Below, one piece after another: positions 8,152 through 16,368 of a DNA stretch of 28,072 nucleotides. The stretch's first letter is position 1. Every line of letters starts with the position of its first letter. Origin of the DNA: CAZGCA01 sp964524145 (GTDB lineage Bacteria > Hydrogenedentota > CAZGCA01); the NCBI GenBank assembly GCA_964524145.1, contig CAZGCA010000077.1, forward strand, positions 1 through 28,072, read 5' to 3'. The notes under the pieces are model-generated. The model made no database searches, was not told where the DNA came from, and saw nothing but the letters and a program-made list of their open reading frames with translations. The position numbers and the translations under genes were made by a program.

Positions 8152-8273
8152 TATGTGTTCCTCCTTCTCTATACCCCGCACACAAGAACCAAGGCCGCAA
8201 GTGCCGCCTCGCAGACTGTATCGCCGATTCGTTTTGCCGAAGAGAACAGACCCGGCTGACCCGAAAAGAAGCT

Positions 8274-9071
8274 CTACGAGCTTTGCTGGCGTATCGTTTT
8301 CACTTCCTCGACAAGCGCTGTCAGCACTGGGGCGGCCGGCGCGCCGATATAATGGTCCGTCACCATGAGCGTCAGGTCCGTCCTCTCGGGGTTGATCTCT
8401 ACCACTTTCGCCCCGTGAATCTTTGCCTGACGCGGAATGTTCGCTGCCGGCCACACGACCGCAGACGTGCCGATAACCATCATGACAGCGCAGGTTCGCG
8501 CCGCTTCGTCCGCGCGCAGGTTCGCATCGACCGGGATCTGCTCGCCGAAGAAGACGACGTCGGGTTTCAGAAGTCCCGAACATTTGCACCGCGGCGGGAC
8601 CTCGCTGAAGTCCATCTCCGCGACCTCGTACTTCTCGCCGCACGTCAGACACACCAGCCGTTGGCCGTTTCCGTGGAACTCTATCACGTTGCGGCTCCCG
8701 GCACGCTGGTGCAGGTTGTCCGTGTTCTGGGTCACTACTGCTTTGAGATGGCCCATGCGCTCGAGCTCGGCCAGCCCGTGATGGGCCGGATTGGGTTTCG
8801 CGTTCATCACATTCTGGCCCGCCTCGAGAAGGACGCTCCACACTTTCTCCGGGTTGGACAGGAACGCGTCTATGTGCGAGTACTCCATCGGGTCGTATTT
8901 CGACCACAACCCGTCGGCGCCCCTGAAATCCGGTATGCCGCTGTCCACGGAGATTCCCGCACCGGTAAGCGCCGCCACCTTGTCCGTGGCGCTGATCAGC
9001 TTCGCCGTCTTGCGTATCTCGTCGCGCCATTCATCGATGCTTGACGCTGATTCCTTTGGCTCGCTGCTCAT
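8274..9071 (-). CDS. Sir2 family NAD+-dependent protein deacylase
   Basis: A 265-residue sirtuin that removes acyl groups from lysine using NAD+. GAGISVDSGIPDFRG (37-51) and TQNTDNLHQRAGS (114-126) form the NAD site, and H133 in EFHGNG is the catalytic base. The zinc knuckle is C141-x2-C144 and C162-x-C164; the second pair is C-x-C, slightly compressed from the usual C-x2-C. KPDVVFFGE (169-177) and GTSAVVWPAA follow. It starts 10 bp after the stop of an acyl-CoA ligase and is clearly in that operon. Sirtuins such as CobB reactivate AMP-forming acyl-CoA synthetases by deacylating their active-site lysine, so the neighbouring ligases are plausible substrates. No partner acetyltransferase gene is in the window. 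Confidence 0.95.
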   Translation of the reverse strand: MSSEPKESASSIDEWRDEIRKTAKLISATDKVAALTGAGISVDSGIPDFRGADGLWSKYDPMEYSHIDAFLSNPEKVWSVLLEAGQNVMNAKPNPAHHGLAELERMGHLKAVVTQNTDNLHQRAGSRNVIEFHGNGQRLVCLTCGEKYEVAEMDFSEVPPRCKCSGLLKPDVVFFGEQIPVDANLRADEAARTCAVMMVIGTSAVVWPAANIPRQAKIHGAKVVEINPERTDLTLMVTDHYIGAPAAPVLTALVEEVKTIRQQSS

Positions 9072-9081
9072 CGCACACGCA

Positions 9082-10629
9082 TCACGCCTGATCCGAGTTC
9101 CCTTCCTCAGCCATCTCTACCTGTTCCGTCAGGTACTGTTCGACTATCTTGCCTTTCTGTATCTTCCCCGTGGCGGTTTTAGGCAGCTCCTCGACGAAAA
9201 ACACTTTCCTGGGGCACTTGTACCCCGCCATGTTCTGTTTGCAGTACCCGACGAGGTCGGTTCGTTCGATCTTCTCGCTGGGTTTGAGCACGATAAACGC
9301 CGCAACTTCTTCACCCCACACCTTATCGGGCAGACCCACTATCGCCGCTTCGAGAATCGCCGGATGACGATAGAGCACACCCTCGATCTCCTTCGGATAA
9401 ACGTTCTGACCGCCGCGTATGATCATCTCCTTCTTTCTGTCGACTATATAGACGTGCCCGTCATTGTCCACATAGCCCAGATCGCCCGTATGCAGCCATC
9501 CGCTCTTGAGCACCTCGGCCGTAGCCTCCGGGTTTTTGTAATACTCCTTCATCACGTTCGGTCCCTGGATCACGATCTCCCCGACCGTCCCCGCAGGCAC
9601 CTCATTGTCGTCATCGTCGAAGATCTTCAGTGGCTGGCCATCGAGCGGCAGCCCTATTGAGCCAAGCTTCCGCTCTCCCGTAAGCCGCGTCACCGAACTG
9701 GCGCACGTTCCCTCGGTTAACCCGTACCCCTCGATGGTGAACGCCTTGTACTTTCTCTCGAACTCCTTCACCACCTCGACAGGCAGCGGCGCCGCCCCGG
9801 AGATGCAGAACCGAAGATGGCTCAGATCGTACTGTTCGGCGTCCGGAAAGCTGTTCAGCACGGCATACACCGTCGGCACGGCGCTGAACGAGGTCGCTTC
9901 ATACTTGGCGAGCGCAGGCAGAAAACCGCGCGGCACGAATCCCTCGAGAAGGATCATGCTCGCACCGGAGCTCAACGGGCAAAGTGTCGTGACGACCTGT
10001 GCGTTCACATGAAACAAGGGCAATATGCACAGGAACCTGTCCTCGGGAAACACCTCGACCGCCTTCAACAACATCTCCGTGTCCGCCACGTAGTTCCCGT
10101 GCGTCAGAACGGCCCCTTTAGGTTTTCCTGTCGTCCCCGAGGTATACACGATCGCAGCTTCGTCGTCCTCGGTCACGGTCGGGAGATCGCCGCTGTCCGG
10201 TGCCTCCAGCAGCGTCCGGAACGGTATAGTCTCCGCAGCGTCACCGACAGACACGATCTCCTTGAGCTTCGGACAGTCGGCTTTGATGGCCAGCACTCGT
10301 TCGATGAACCGGTCGCACGTGATGATCGCGGCCGCGTCGCTGTTGTCCACGATATACGCGATCTCTGCGCCCTTGAGCAGCGGGTTGATCGGCACTATCA
10401 CTGCTCCCAATCTTGTGATGCCGAAAAAGCTGTACAGGAATTCGAGACAGTTGGGCAGCAGCACTGCAACCTTGTCGCCCTTCCCGAGGCCCAGCTTCGC
10501 CAATCCGTTCGCGACCCGGCGCGAACGTTCCGCTAGCTGGTTGAACGTGGCTTGCTCCTCCTTGAACAACACAAACGTCTTGTCGCCCCATTGCGAAGCC
10601 TGCGATTCCACCAGATCGTTCAACGTCAT
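9082..10629 (-). CDS. AMP-forming acyl-CoA ligase (tandem copy 2)
   Basis: A 515-residue class I adenylate-forming enzyme that makes an acyl-adenylate from a carboxylic acid and ATP and transfers the acyl group to CoA. The P-loop YTSGTTGKPKG is at 162-172; GYGLTEGTCASS, the HTGDLGYVDNDGHVYIVDRK hinge region and RGGQNVYPKEIE follow. The catalytic lysine is K489 in LPKTATGK. GGAGGAAAGG precedes the ATG. It is a close paralogue of the ligase just upstream, with a slightly longer acidic C-terminal tail, and lies 50 bp after it and 10 bp before the sirtuin. The family suggests medium/long-chain fatty or aryl acids; the substrate is unassigned. Confidence 0.95.
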   Translation of the reverse strand: MTLNDLVESQASQWGDKTFVLFKEEQATFNQLAERSRRVANGLAKLGLGKGDKVAVLLPNCLEFLYSFFGITRLGAVIVPINPLLKGAEIAYIVDNSDAAAIITCDRFIERVLAIKADCPKLKEIVSVGDAAETIPFRTLLEAPDSGDLPTVTEDDEAAIVYTSGTTGKPKGAVLTHGNYVADTEMLLKAVEVFPEDRFLCILPLFHVNAQVVTTLCPLSSGASMILLEGFVPRGFLPALAKYEATSFSAVPTVYAVLNSFPDAEQYDLSHLRFCISGAAPLPVEVVKEFERKYKAFTIEGYGLTEGTCASSVTRLTGERKLGSIGLPLDGQPLKIFDDDDNEVPAGTVGEIVIQGPNVMKEYYKNPEATAEVLKSGWLHTGDLGYVDNDGHVYIVDRKKEMIIRGGQNVYPKEIEGVLYRHPAILEAAIVGLPDKVWGEEVAAFIVLKPSEKIERTDLVGYCKQNMAGYKCPRKVFFVEELPKTATGKIQKGKIVEQYLTEQVEMAEEGNSDQA

Positions 10630-10679
10630 CGTCGTTGGTCCTTTCCTCCCGCTGTTATCCCTTGGCTGCCAGGCGGCTG

Positions 10680-12197
10680 CTACCCGCCGTGTTCCTCAAC
10701 AAACCGCTCGACCACCTTGCGTTTCTGTATCTTGCCCGTCGCCGTCTTCGGCAGATCGGTCACGAAAAACGCTTTGCGCGGACACTTGTAATCCGCAAGG
10801 CGTTCTTTGCAATAGTCTATCAGCTTCTCTTCGTCCAGCGAGCCGTCGTCTCTGAGGACTACAAACGCGGCCACCTCTTCGCCCCACACTTCGTCGGGCA
10901 ACCCCACTATCGCCGCCTCGAGAACCGCAGGATGGCGATAGACCACTTCCTCAACCTCTTTCGGGTATATGTTCTCGCCGCCGCGTATGATCATCTCCTT
11001 CTTCCGTCCCACGATGAAGAAGTATCCGTCCTCGTCGATGTAACCGAGGTCTCCTGTGTGGAGCCACCCGTTCTTCAACGTCTCCGCAGTCGCCTCCGGA
11101 TTGTTGTAGTACCCTCTCATGACGTTGGGCCCCTGAATCACGATCTCCCCAACGGTTCCCACCGGCACTTCGGTATCGTTGTCGTCAAAGATCTTCATCG
11201 GTTGCTCTTCATACGGCACCCCGATCGATCCTATCTTGCGCTTCCCAGCGAGAGGGTTGACCGAACTGGCGCACGTCGCCTCGCTCAGCCCGTACCCCTC
11301 GAGAATGAACGCGTTGTATTTCTTCTCGAACTCGTTGAACACCTCGACCGGCATCGGGGCCGCACCGCACACGCAGAACCGCAGCTTGCTCAGGTCGTAC
11401 TGTTCCGCGTCCGGCTGGTTGTTCAGGATCGCGTAGACCGTCGGCACACCGCTGAACGCCGTGGCTCCGTACCTCTCGAGCGCCGGCAAAAACTCTTTGG
11501 GCGAGAAACGTTCCATCAACACCATGCTCCCGCCGGCGTACATCGGGCCCAGCGTCGTCACCACCTGGGCGTTCACATGGAACAGCGGCAGAATGCAAAG
11601 GAAACGGTCCTCGCTCGTCATTTCGACCGCTACGTTCATCAATCTCGTGTCTTCCATGTAGTTGTGGTGAGTGAGGATCACTCCCTTCGGGCGGCCTGTT
11701 GTCCCGGAGGTGTAGATTATCGACGCATCGTCCTCCTCTGTAACCTCGGGAATACCTCCGTGGATTGTCGTGTTCAACAACTCTTCGAACGGGAACACAC
11801 CTTCTCGGTCCGCGGTCGAGATAACGTGTTTCAGCCGGGGACAGTCGGGCTTGATCGAAAGGAGCAAATCGAGATACTCGTCCGTGACGATGATCACTTC
11901 GGCTTCACAGTTGTTGACAATGTAGGTTATCTCCTGCCCTTTAAACAACGTGTTGATGGGAACAGCCACGGCCCCTGCTTTCATCACGCCGAAAAAGCTG
12001 TACATGAATTCCGGCCGGTTCGGAATCAGCAGGCAAACGTTATCGCCTTTCTCGACGCCGACCCTCGCAAGACCGCACGCGACCGCCTTGGCGCCACCAT
12101 TGAGCTGCCGGTACGTTACCTCTTCATCCTTGAAGAAGAGAAACGTCTTATCAGCATACTCCTCCGTACGCTCTTCGAGCAGTTGCGGTACTGTCAT
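10680..12197 (-). CDS. AMP-forming acyl-CoA ligase (tandem copy 1)
   Basis: A 505-residue acyl-CoA synthetase, collinear with the neighbouring 515-residue copy up to the C-terminal lysine motif. YTSGTTGRPKG forms the P-loop, with GYGLSEATCASS, HTGDLGYIDEDGYFFIVGRK and RGGENIYPKEVEE following. LPKTATGKIQKRK holds catalytic K489, the same residue number as in copy 2. AAGGAGGAAGGGA precedes the ATG. It sits 77 bp downstream of the chorismate-synthase-like gene on the same strand. The aligned motifs and equal spacing point to gene duplication followed by divergence, perhaps giving different acid specificities. Confidence 0.95.
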   Translation of the reverse strand: MTVPQLLEERTEEYADKTFLFFKDEEVTYRQLNGGAKAVACGLARVGVEKGDNVCLLIPNRPEFMYSFFGVMKAGAVAVPINTLFKGQEITYIVNNCEAEVIIVTDEYLDLLLSIKPDCPRLKHVISTADREGVFPFEELLNTTIHGGIPEVTEEDDASIIYTSGTTGRPKGVILTHHNYMEDTRLMNVAVEMTSEDRFLCILPLFHVNAQVVTTLGPMYAGGSMVLMERFSPKEFLPALERYGATAFSGVPTVYAILNNQPDAEQYDLSKLRFCVCGAAPMPVEVFNEFEKKYNAFILEGYGLSEATCASSVNPLAGKRKIGSIGVPYEEQPMKIFDDNDTEVPVGTVGEIVIQGPNVMRGYYNNPEATAETLKNGWLHTGDLGYIDEDGYFFIVGRKKEMIIRGGENIYPKEVEEVVYRHPAVLEAAIVGLPDEVWGEEVAAFVVLRDDGSLDEEKLIDYCKERLADYKCPRKAFFVTDLPKTATGKIQKRKVVERFVEEHGG

Positions 12198-12274
12198 TCC
12201 CTTCCTCCTTTGCTCAGTCGAAATCCCCGGATTCTGCCATCATGACGGTGAGACGCGGTTTGCTCTGTAAGCAT

Positions 12275-13600
12275 TTATCCTTGAGCCCACAGCGCACGGT
12301 AGCCAACATGCTGCATGTACTGGTCGAGCAGAACGAGCGCCGTGAATGCTTCTGCCACAGGCCATATCCGCGCGACTATTGTCGGGTCACGACGCGTCAC
12401 AGCACTCAACGCGGCGTCCTCGAGTGTCACCTTATCGATAGTCTGCTGGTCTTTCGCTATAGTGGGTGTGGGCTTAACCGCCAGACGCGCAACCACCGCC
12501 TGGCCCGTCGTCAACCCGCCCGTGATACCTCCGGCGTTGTTTGACATGAACTTCACCGTACCGCCCTCGGCCCGCATCTGGTCGTTGCATTCCGAGCCCC
12601 GCATATCCTTTGCGCCGTATCCCGCGCCTATCTCGACCGCTTTGACCGCACCGATACTCATCATCCGGCCAAGCTCACCGTCGAGCTTGCGAAACACCGG
12701 TTCGCCCATACCCGCGGGGAGACCGGTAGCGACTACTTCGACCAAGCCGCCGCTCGAGTCGCCCTCGTCGCGAATCTCCAGAATGCGTTTCTCCATGGCA
12801 AACGCCGTCTCGACGTCGGGACAGTTCATGTTGTAGTGGATACCGTACTCGTCACGAATGGCCTGCGGGTCGGGTGTCTCGGCGGCATCCTGTATGTCCC
12901 ACAGGTCCCGCTCGAGCTCCGCCAGCACGGCAATCTTCTCGAGGAACCGCATGTCCGGGTTAATGCGACCCTTTCCGTACACCCAGGCATAGATCGGGTC
13001 GAACTTGCGGCGCACTTCACGGAACGTGTCGACCTGTTTCCGCGCTTTCTCGTGCGGCATGTCCGGCGCGCGCACGCCGGCGGCTTCTTTGACGTACGCA
13101 AACACCTCGATCCCCTGGTCCCGCAGGATACGCCGCGCCACTGCGCCCGCTGCCACGATGGTCGACGTGTACCTGCCGCTGAAAAACCCTGCTCCGATAG
13201 CGTCGTCCCACTCGCCGTATTTCTGGTACGATGCATACGACGCGTGACCCGGCCGCGGCGTACGGTTGGTTACCTGGTACTGTTCGATATGTTCGAAATG
13301 ACGGTCCAGGTTCGGGATCAGGATCACCAGCGGCGTGCCGTTCGTGTGGTTCTTGTTCGAGAAACCCGGCATGGTATCGGCCGCGTTGACACCGCTGTAT
13401 AGTATCGGTATGTCCGGTTCGCGGCGCGGCGACGCCAACTGGCTCTGACCCGGTTTACGCGTCAGCAACGCGCTGTAGATTTCCGCCTCGGCTATGAGCA
13501 GTCCGGGCGGCACGCCCTGAAGATGGACCGTGAGACCGTTCTGGTACGATCCGCCTGCTACTGTCGTCTGAAACAACGTTCCGTAAGTACAACCAAGCAT
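12275..13600 (-). CDS. Divergent chorismate synthase-like protein lacking the GESHG active-site motif
   Basis: A 441-residue protein with a chorismate synthase (AroC) scaffold. AroC eliminates phosphate from EPSP using reduced FMN. Conserved elements are GVPPG (29-33), RREPD (59-63), TPRPGHASYASYQKYG (114-129; H119 equals the second AroC histidine), PAGMGEPVFRKLD, AVKAVEIGAGY, NNAGGITGGLTTGQ and RRDP (403-406). Against a remembered E. coli AroC sequence the N terminus aligns without gaps, so GESHG is replaced by GGSYQ (16-20), losing the catalytic His and Glu. GGGRSSARET becomes GAGFFSGRYT (136-145). An insertion near 72-90 and about 60 extra residues near 175-260 explain the greater length (AroC is about 360). 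The start is the ATG at 13600, with GGAGGA nine bases before, rather than the earlier TTG. It probably heads an operon with two ligases and a sirtuin. Loss of these residues argues against ordinary chorismate synthase activity. Confidence 0.85.
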   Translation of the reverse strand: MLGCTYGTLFQTTVAGGSYQNGLTVHLQGVPPGLLIAEAEIYSALLTRKPGQSQLASPRREPDIPILYSGVNAADTMPGFSNKNHTNGTPLVILIPNLDRHFEHIEQYQVTNRTPRPGHASYASYQKYGEWDDAIGAGFFSGRYTSTIVAAGAVARRILRDQGIEVFAYVKEAAGVRAPDMPHEKARKQVDTFREVRRKFDPIYAWVYGKGRINPDMRFLEKIAVLAELERDLWDIQDAAETPDPQAIRDEYGIHYNMNCPDVETAFAMEKRILEIRDEGDSSGGLVEVVATGLPAGMGEPVFRKLDGELGRMMSIGAVKAVEIGAGYGAKDMRGSECNDQMRAEGGTVKFMSNNAGGITGGLTTGQAVVARLAVKPTPTIAKDQQTIDKVTLEDAALSAVTRRDPTIVARIWPVAEAFTALVLLDQYMQHVGYRALWAQG

Positions 13601-13655
13601 TGCAGCTAATCCTCCGCCAGCGAGCAAAGTCCGTTACGTGGTACCAGAGGCTATA

Positions 13656-13687
13656 ATTTTACAGTAGAAACCTCCAAAAGTCTACTG
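13656..13687 (-). promoter_or_regulatory. Promoter with operator-like inverted repeat upstream of the chorismate-synthase-like gene
   Basis: Minus-strand TAGACT (13679-13684), a 17-base spacer, then TAAAAT (13656-13661). A perfect 7-bp inverted repeat, CAGTAGA (13662-13668) and TCTACTG (13681-13687) separated by 12 bases, fills the spacer and covers the -35 box. This is the geometry of a repressor site. The predicted leader is about 50 nt. Confidence 0.45.
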
Positions 13688-13709
13688 CCGTGGGGTGATT
13701 TGACGCGAA

Positions 13710-13731
13710 AGTCGACTCTGCCGAGTCAACT
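13710..13731. other. Imperfect hairpin/dyad between hydrolase and chorismate-synthase-like gene
   Basis: AGTCGACTC (13710-13718), loop TGCC, GAGTCAACT (13723-13731), with one mismatch in nine pairs. It lies 48 bp past the hydrolase stop, so it could end that transcript, but no T tract follows on the minus strand. A second regulatory dyad for the next gene is equally possible. Confidence 0.4.
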
Positions 13732-13778
13732 ACGGGCATCTCGGCGCCGCGCAAGCAACCGATCCGCCGTTATTCCTG

Positions 13779-14669
13779 CTACGCCGTGCGTTCCCGGATA
13801 AACTCGCCGATCCGGTCTATCGCTGCTCTCCCCTCCGGCAACATGTCGGCGAAATAGTGCCAGACGTGGACCATATCGTCCCAGACCTCGAGGATGCTCT
13901 CAACGCCGGCAGCGCGTGCACGCTGGTCGAGCCGCACCGAGTCATCCAGTATGGCCTCGGCTGCGCCGGCGTGGATGAGCAGCGGCGGCAGTCCATCGAG
14001 GTCCGCGTACAGAGGAGAGGCAAGAGGTGTGCGCGGGTCCGCATCGCCCAGATACATCCTTGCCATGTTTTCCAATCCCTCCCGCTGCACGAGCGGGTCC
14101 CGCTCTGCATTGGTTGTCAGCGAGTCGCCGGTCGCCGCCAAATCGGTCCATGGCGAGAGGAGCACCCCCGCCGCCGGCAACGTTTCCCCGGCGTCACGCA
14201 ACGAGACCAGCGTGGCAACCGCGAGCCCGCCACCCGCAGAATCCCCGCATATCACCAATCGCGCCGGATCCACGTCCTGAGCCAGCAACCAGCGATACGC
14301 CGCCGTCGCGTCTTCCACTGCAGCCGGGAACGGATGTTCGGGCGCCAGCCGGTACTCGATCGCCAGGGTTCGAGCGCCCGCAGCTCGCGACAGACGCGCG
14401 ATCATCGACCGATGCGTTTGAATCGAGCCGATGACGTACCCGCCGCCGTGCAGGAAAAGGATGACACGATCGTCCGATCCATCGGGAACCGAGAGCCATC
14501 CACCGGGCACGCCGCCCGCATCCACCCTTTCCACATGCAGGTCCGACGGTATAGGGAACATCGAGGCCAGCTTCTCGAATACAGCACGCAGTTCTTCGGG
14601 AGGGAGATCCGCTTCCACGGGCTGGGACCTCAACAGTCCGATGATCTTCTCGAGTTCCTTGCTAGCCAT
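13779..14669 (-). CDS. Alpha/beta hydrolase (hormone-sensitive-lipase-type esterase)
   Basis: A 296-residue carboxylesterase-like hydrolase. The oxyanion motif HGGG is at 74-77 and the nucleophile elbow GDSAGGG at 142-148 (Ser144). An acid residue lies in the LIHAGAAEAILDDSVRLDQ segment, and the likely catalytic His is H268 in WDDMVHVWHYF. HGGG plus GDSAG defines the HSL/bacterial esterase family IV. There is no signal peptide, so it acts in the cytoplasm, probably on short or medium acyl esters. GGAGGGGAG precedes the ATG. It begins 21 bp after the third acyl-CoA ligase, and the pair looks like one operon: an ester would be cleaved here and the released acid activated by the ligase. Confidence 0.93.
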   Translation of the reverse strand: MASKELEKIIGLLRSQPVEADLPPEELRAVFEKLASMFPIPSDLHVERVDAGGVPGGWLSVPDGSDDRVILFLHGGGYVIGSIQTHRSMIARLSRAAGARTLAIEYRLAPEHPFPAAVEDATAAYRWLLAQDVDPARLVICGDSAGGGLAVATLVSLRDAGETLPAAGVLLSPWTDLAATGDSLTTNAERDPLVQREGLENMARMYLGDADPRTPLASPLYADLDGLPPLLIHAGAAEAILDDSVRLDQRARAAGVESILEVWDDMVHVWHYFADMLPEGRAAIDRIGEFIRERTA

Positions 14670-14690
14670 CGGCTCCCCTCCGCGGCGGGA

Positions 14691-16358
14691 TCATGTTCCC
14701 TTCTTCTTGGCAACCTCTTCTTCACGCAGAATCTTGCGCAACACCTTGCCCACCGCAGACTTCGGAAGCTCGGACCGGAACTCCACGAGCTTCGGCGCTT
14801 TGTACGGGGCAAGCTTCTCACGGCTGAACGCGATGATCTCTTCCTCCGTCGCCGTCTCACCTTCTTTGAGGACGACAAACGCTTTGACCGTCTCACCCCG
14901 GTACTCGTCGGGCACGCCGACCGCAACCGCGTCCAGCACCTTCGGGTGCTGGTAGAGCACCTCGTCAACCTCTCTCGGGTAGATGTTGTACCCGCCCGCG
15001 ATGATCATGTCCTTCTTGCGGTCGACGATGAAGAAATAGTCGTCCTCATCACGCACCGCGATATCGCCCGTGTAGAGCCACCCGTCTCGAAGCTGGTCCG
15101 CAGTCTTCTCAGGGTCGTTCCAGTACCCACTCATGACGCACGGGCTCTTCATGATGATCTCGCCCGGCTCGCCGACCGGCATGTCCTCGACACCATCGGC
15201 GAGGTCCACGAGACGCACGTCGGTGTCAGGAAACGGAATCCCAATGCCGCCCACCTTCTTCAAGCCAAGCACGGGGTTCGCGATCCCGAGCGCCGAGGAC
15301 TCGCTCATACCCCATCCCTCGTTGTAAGGAATGCCCATATCCTGGATCTGCTCTATGAGCTCGACCGGCATCGGAGCGGCTCCCGAGTTCAGCATCCCCA
15401 GTTTCCGGTCCAGGTTCAGTTCCTCGGCCCGGGGATGGTTGATCACGGCGTTGATTATCGTGGGAACCGACGGGAAGAAGTCGATGCGATCGAAGTTCGA
15501 CATCAGGTTCATCAGCTCATCGATGTCGAACCGGGGGACGAGTATCTGCGTCGCGCACGTGAAAAGCGACCAGTTCATACCCACGACGTTCCCGTACACA
15601 TGAAAGTACGGCAGCACTGACAGTACATTGCGTCTCTCTCTCGGAGTGATCTCTATTGTGGCGCTGCCCCACAGCGCACACTGGAACGTTGCCGCGACCA
15701 GGTTCGCATGGGTGAGGATCGCGCCCTTCGGAATACCCGTCGTGCCGCCCGTAAACTGGATCTGCGCGGGATCCTCCGGGGTTATCTCAACGCGCGGCCG
15801 CTTCGTGTCCGAGCACTCCTCGATCAGCAGCGAGAAGTGATGCCAGCCTTCCTCAAGGTCGAGATCCGCCGGCGTGCTTTGACCCATCCCGTCAATGTAG
15901 TCCGTCATCTTCGTGACCACCACGCGCGGTATCTCCACCGACTGCAGGAGGGACCGCACCGTGGGCAGCACCATGCCGAACGTGACCAACGTCGTCATCT
16001 CAGTGTTCTCGGCCAGCTTCGTCAGTTCGTCGGCCGTGTACATCGGGTTGAGGTTCACCACTATCGCGCCAAGTGACAGCGTCGCATAGTACGCAACGAC
16101 GTATTGGGGCGACGTCGGCAGATGAAGACCTACCCGGTCGCCTTTCCGCACCCCGATCCTTGCCAGCGCGTTGGCCATCCGCAACACCTGCTTGCGCAGA
16201 TCCCAGAAGCTTATCTCGGACCCGAAAAAGTTGGTAGCCGCCTTGTCCGGATAGGCGTTTGCAGGAACACGCAGCAGATCGTGCACCGGCACTCGAGGGT
16301 AACGAATCGTTACGGGTACGTTGTAATCGTAATGGCGGTGCCAAGGTCTTGGTTCCAT
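14691..16358 (-). CDS. Long-chain fatty acid-CoA ligase-like AMP-binding protein (FadD type)
   Basis: A 555-residue adenylate-forming acyl-CoA ligase, more distant from the two tandem ligases than they are from each other. Its P-loop is FTGGTTGIPKG, followed by GWGMSESSALG, YTGDIAVRDEDDYFFIVDRK and AGGYNIYPREVDEV. The catalytic lysine is K538 in LPKSAVGK. The N-terminal extension (MEPRPWHRHYDYNVP...) and length match FadD-type long-chain ligases. AAGGAGAGCAC precedes the ATG. It is the first gene of a two-gene unit with the alpha/beta hydrolase, and a near-consensus promoter lies about 170 bp upstream. Confidence 0.95.
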   Translation of the reverse strand: MEPRPWHRHYDYNVPVTIRYPRVPVHDLLRVPANAYPDKAATNFFGSEISFWDLRKQVLRMANALARIGVRKGDRVGLHLPTSPQYVVAYYATLSLGAIVVNLNPMYTADELTKLAENTEMTTLVTFGMVLPTVRSLLQSVEIPRVVVTKMTDYIDGMGQSTPADLDLEEGWHHFSLLIEECSDTKRPRVEITPEDPAQIQFTGGTTGIPKGAILTHANLVAATFQCALWGSATIEITPRERRNVLSVLPYFHVYGNVVGMNWSLFTCATQILVPRFDIDELMNLMSNFDRIDFFPSVPTIINAVINHPRAEELNLDRKLGMLNSGAAPMPVELIEQIQDMGIPYNEGWGMSESSALGIANPVLGLKKVGGIGIPFPDTDVRLVDLADGVEDMPVGEPGEIIMKSPCVMSGYWNDPEKTADQLRDGWLYTGDIAVRDEDDYFFIVDRKKDMIIAGGYNIYPREVDEVLYQHPKVLDAVAVGVPDEYRGETVKAFVVLKEGETATEEEIIAFSREKLAPYKAPKLVEFRSELPKSAVGKVLRKILREEEVAKKKGT

Positions 16359-16368
16359 AGTGCTCTCC

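Noticed and set aside
8152..9030. Apparent fusion of the nitronate-monooxygenase frame with an upstream 290-codon extension
   Set aside because: The extension is another frame of the sirtuin gene. A GTG with a strong GGAGGA site at 8151 coincides with the family N terminus.
10635..12245. 536-codon plus-strand frame antisense to the acyl-CoA ligase
   Set aside because: Shadow of a well-conserved ligase; composition (His/Arg/Val-rich) is typical of antisense frames.
12275..13600. Ordinary chorismate synthase (aroC) of the shikimate pathway
   Set aside because: The GESHG motif and the Arg/Glu of GGGRSSARET are replaced, the protein is much longer than usual and no aromatic biosynthesis genes are adjacent. 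Kept as AroC-like only.
13857..15620. 587-codon plus-strand frame spanning hydrolase and ligase
   Set aside because: Antisense to two confidently identified genes and lacks any motif.
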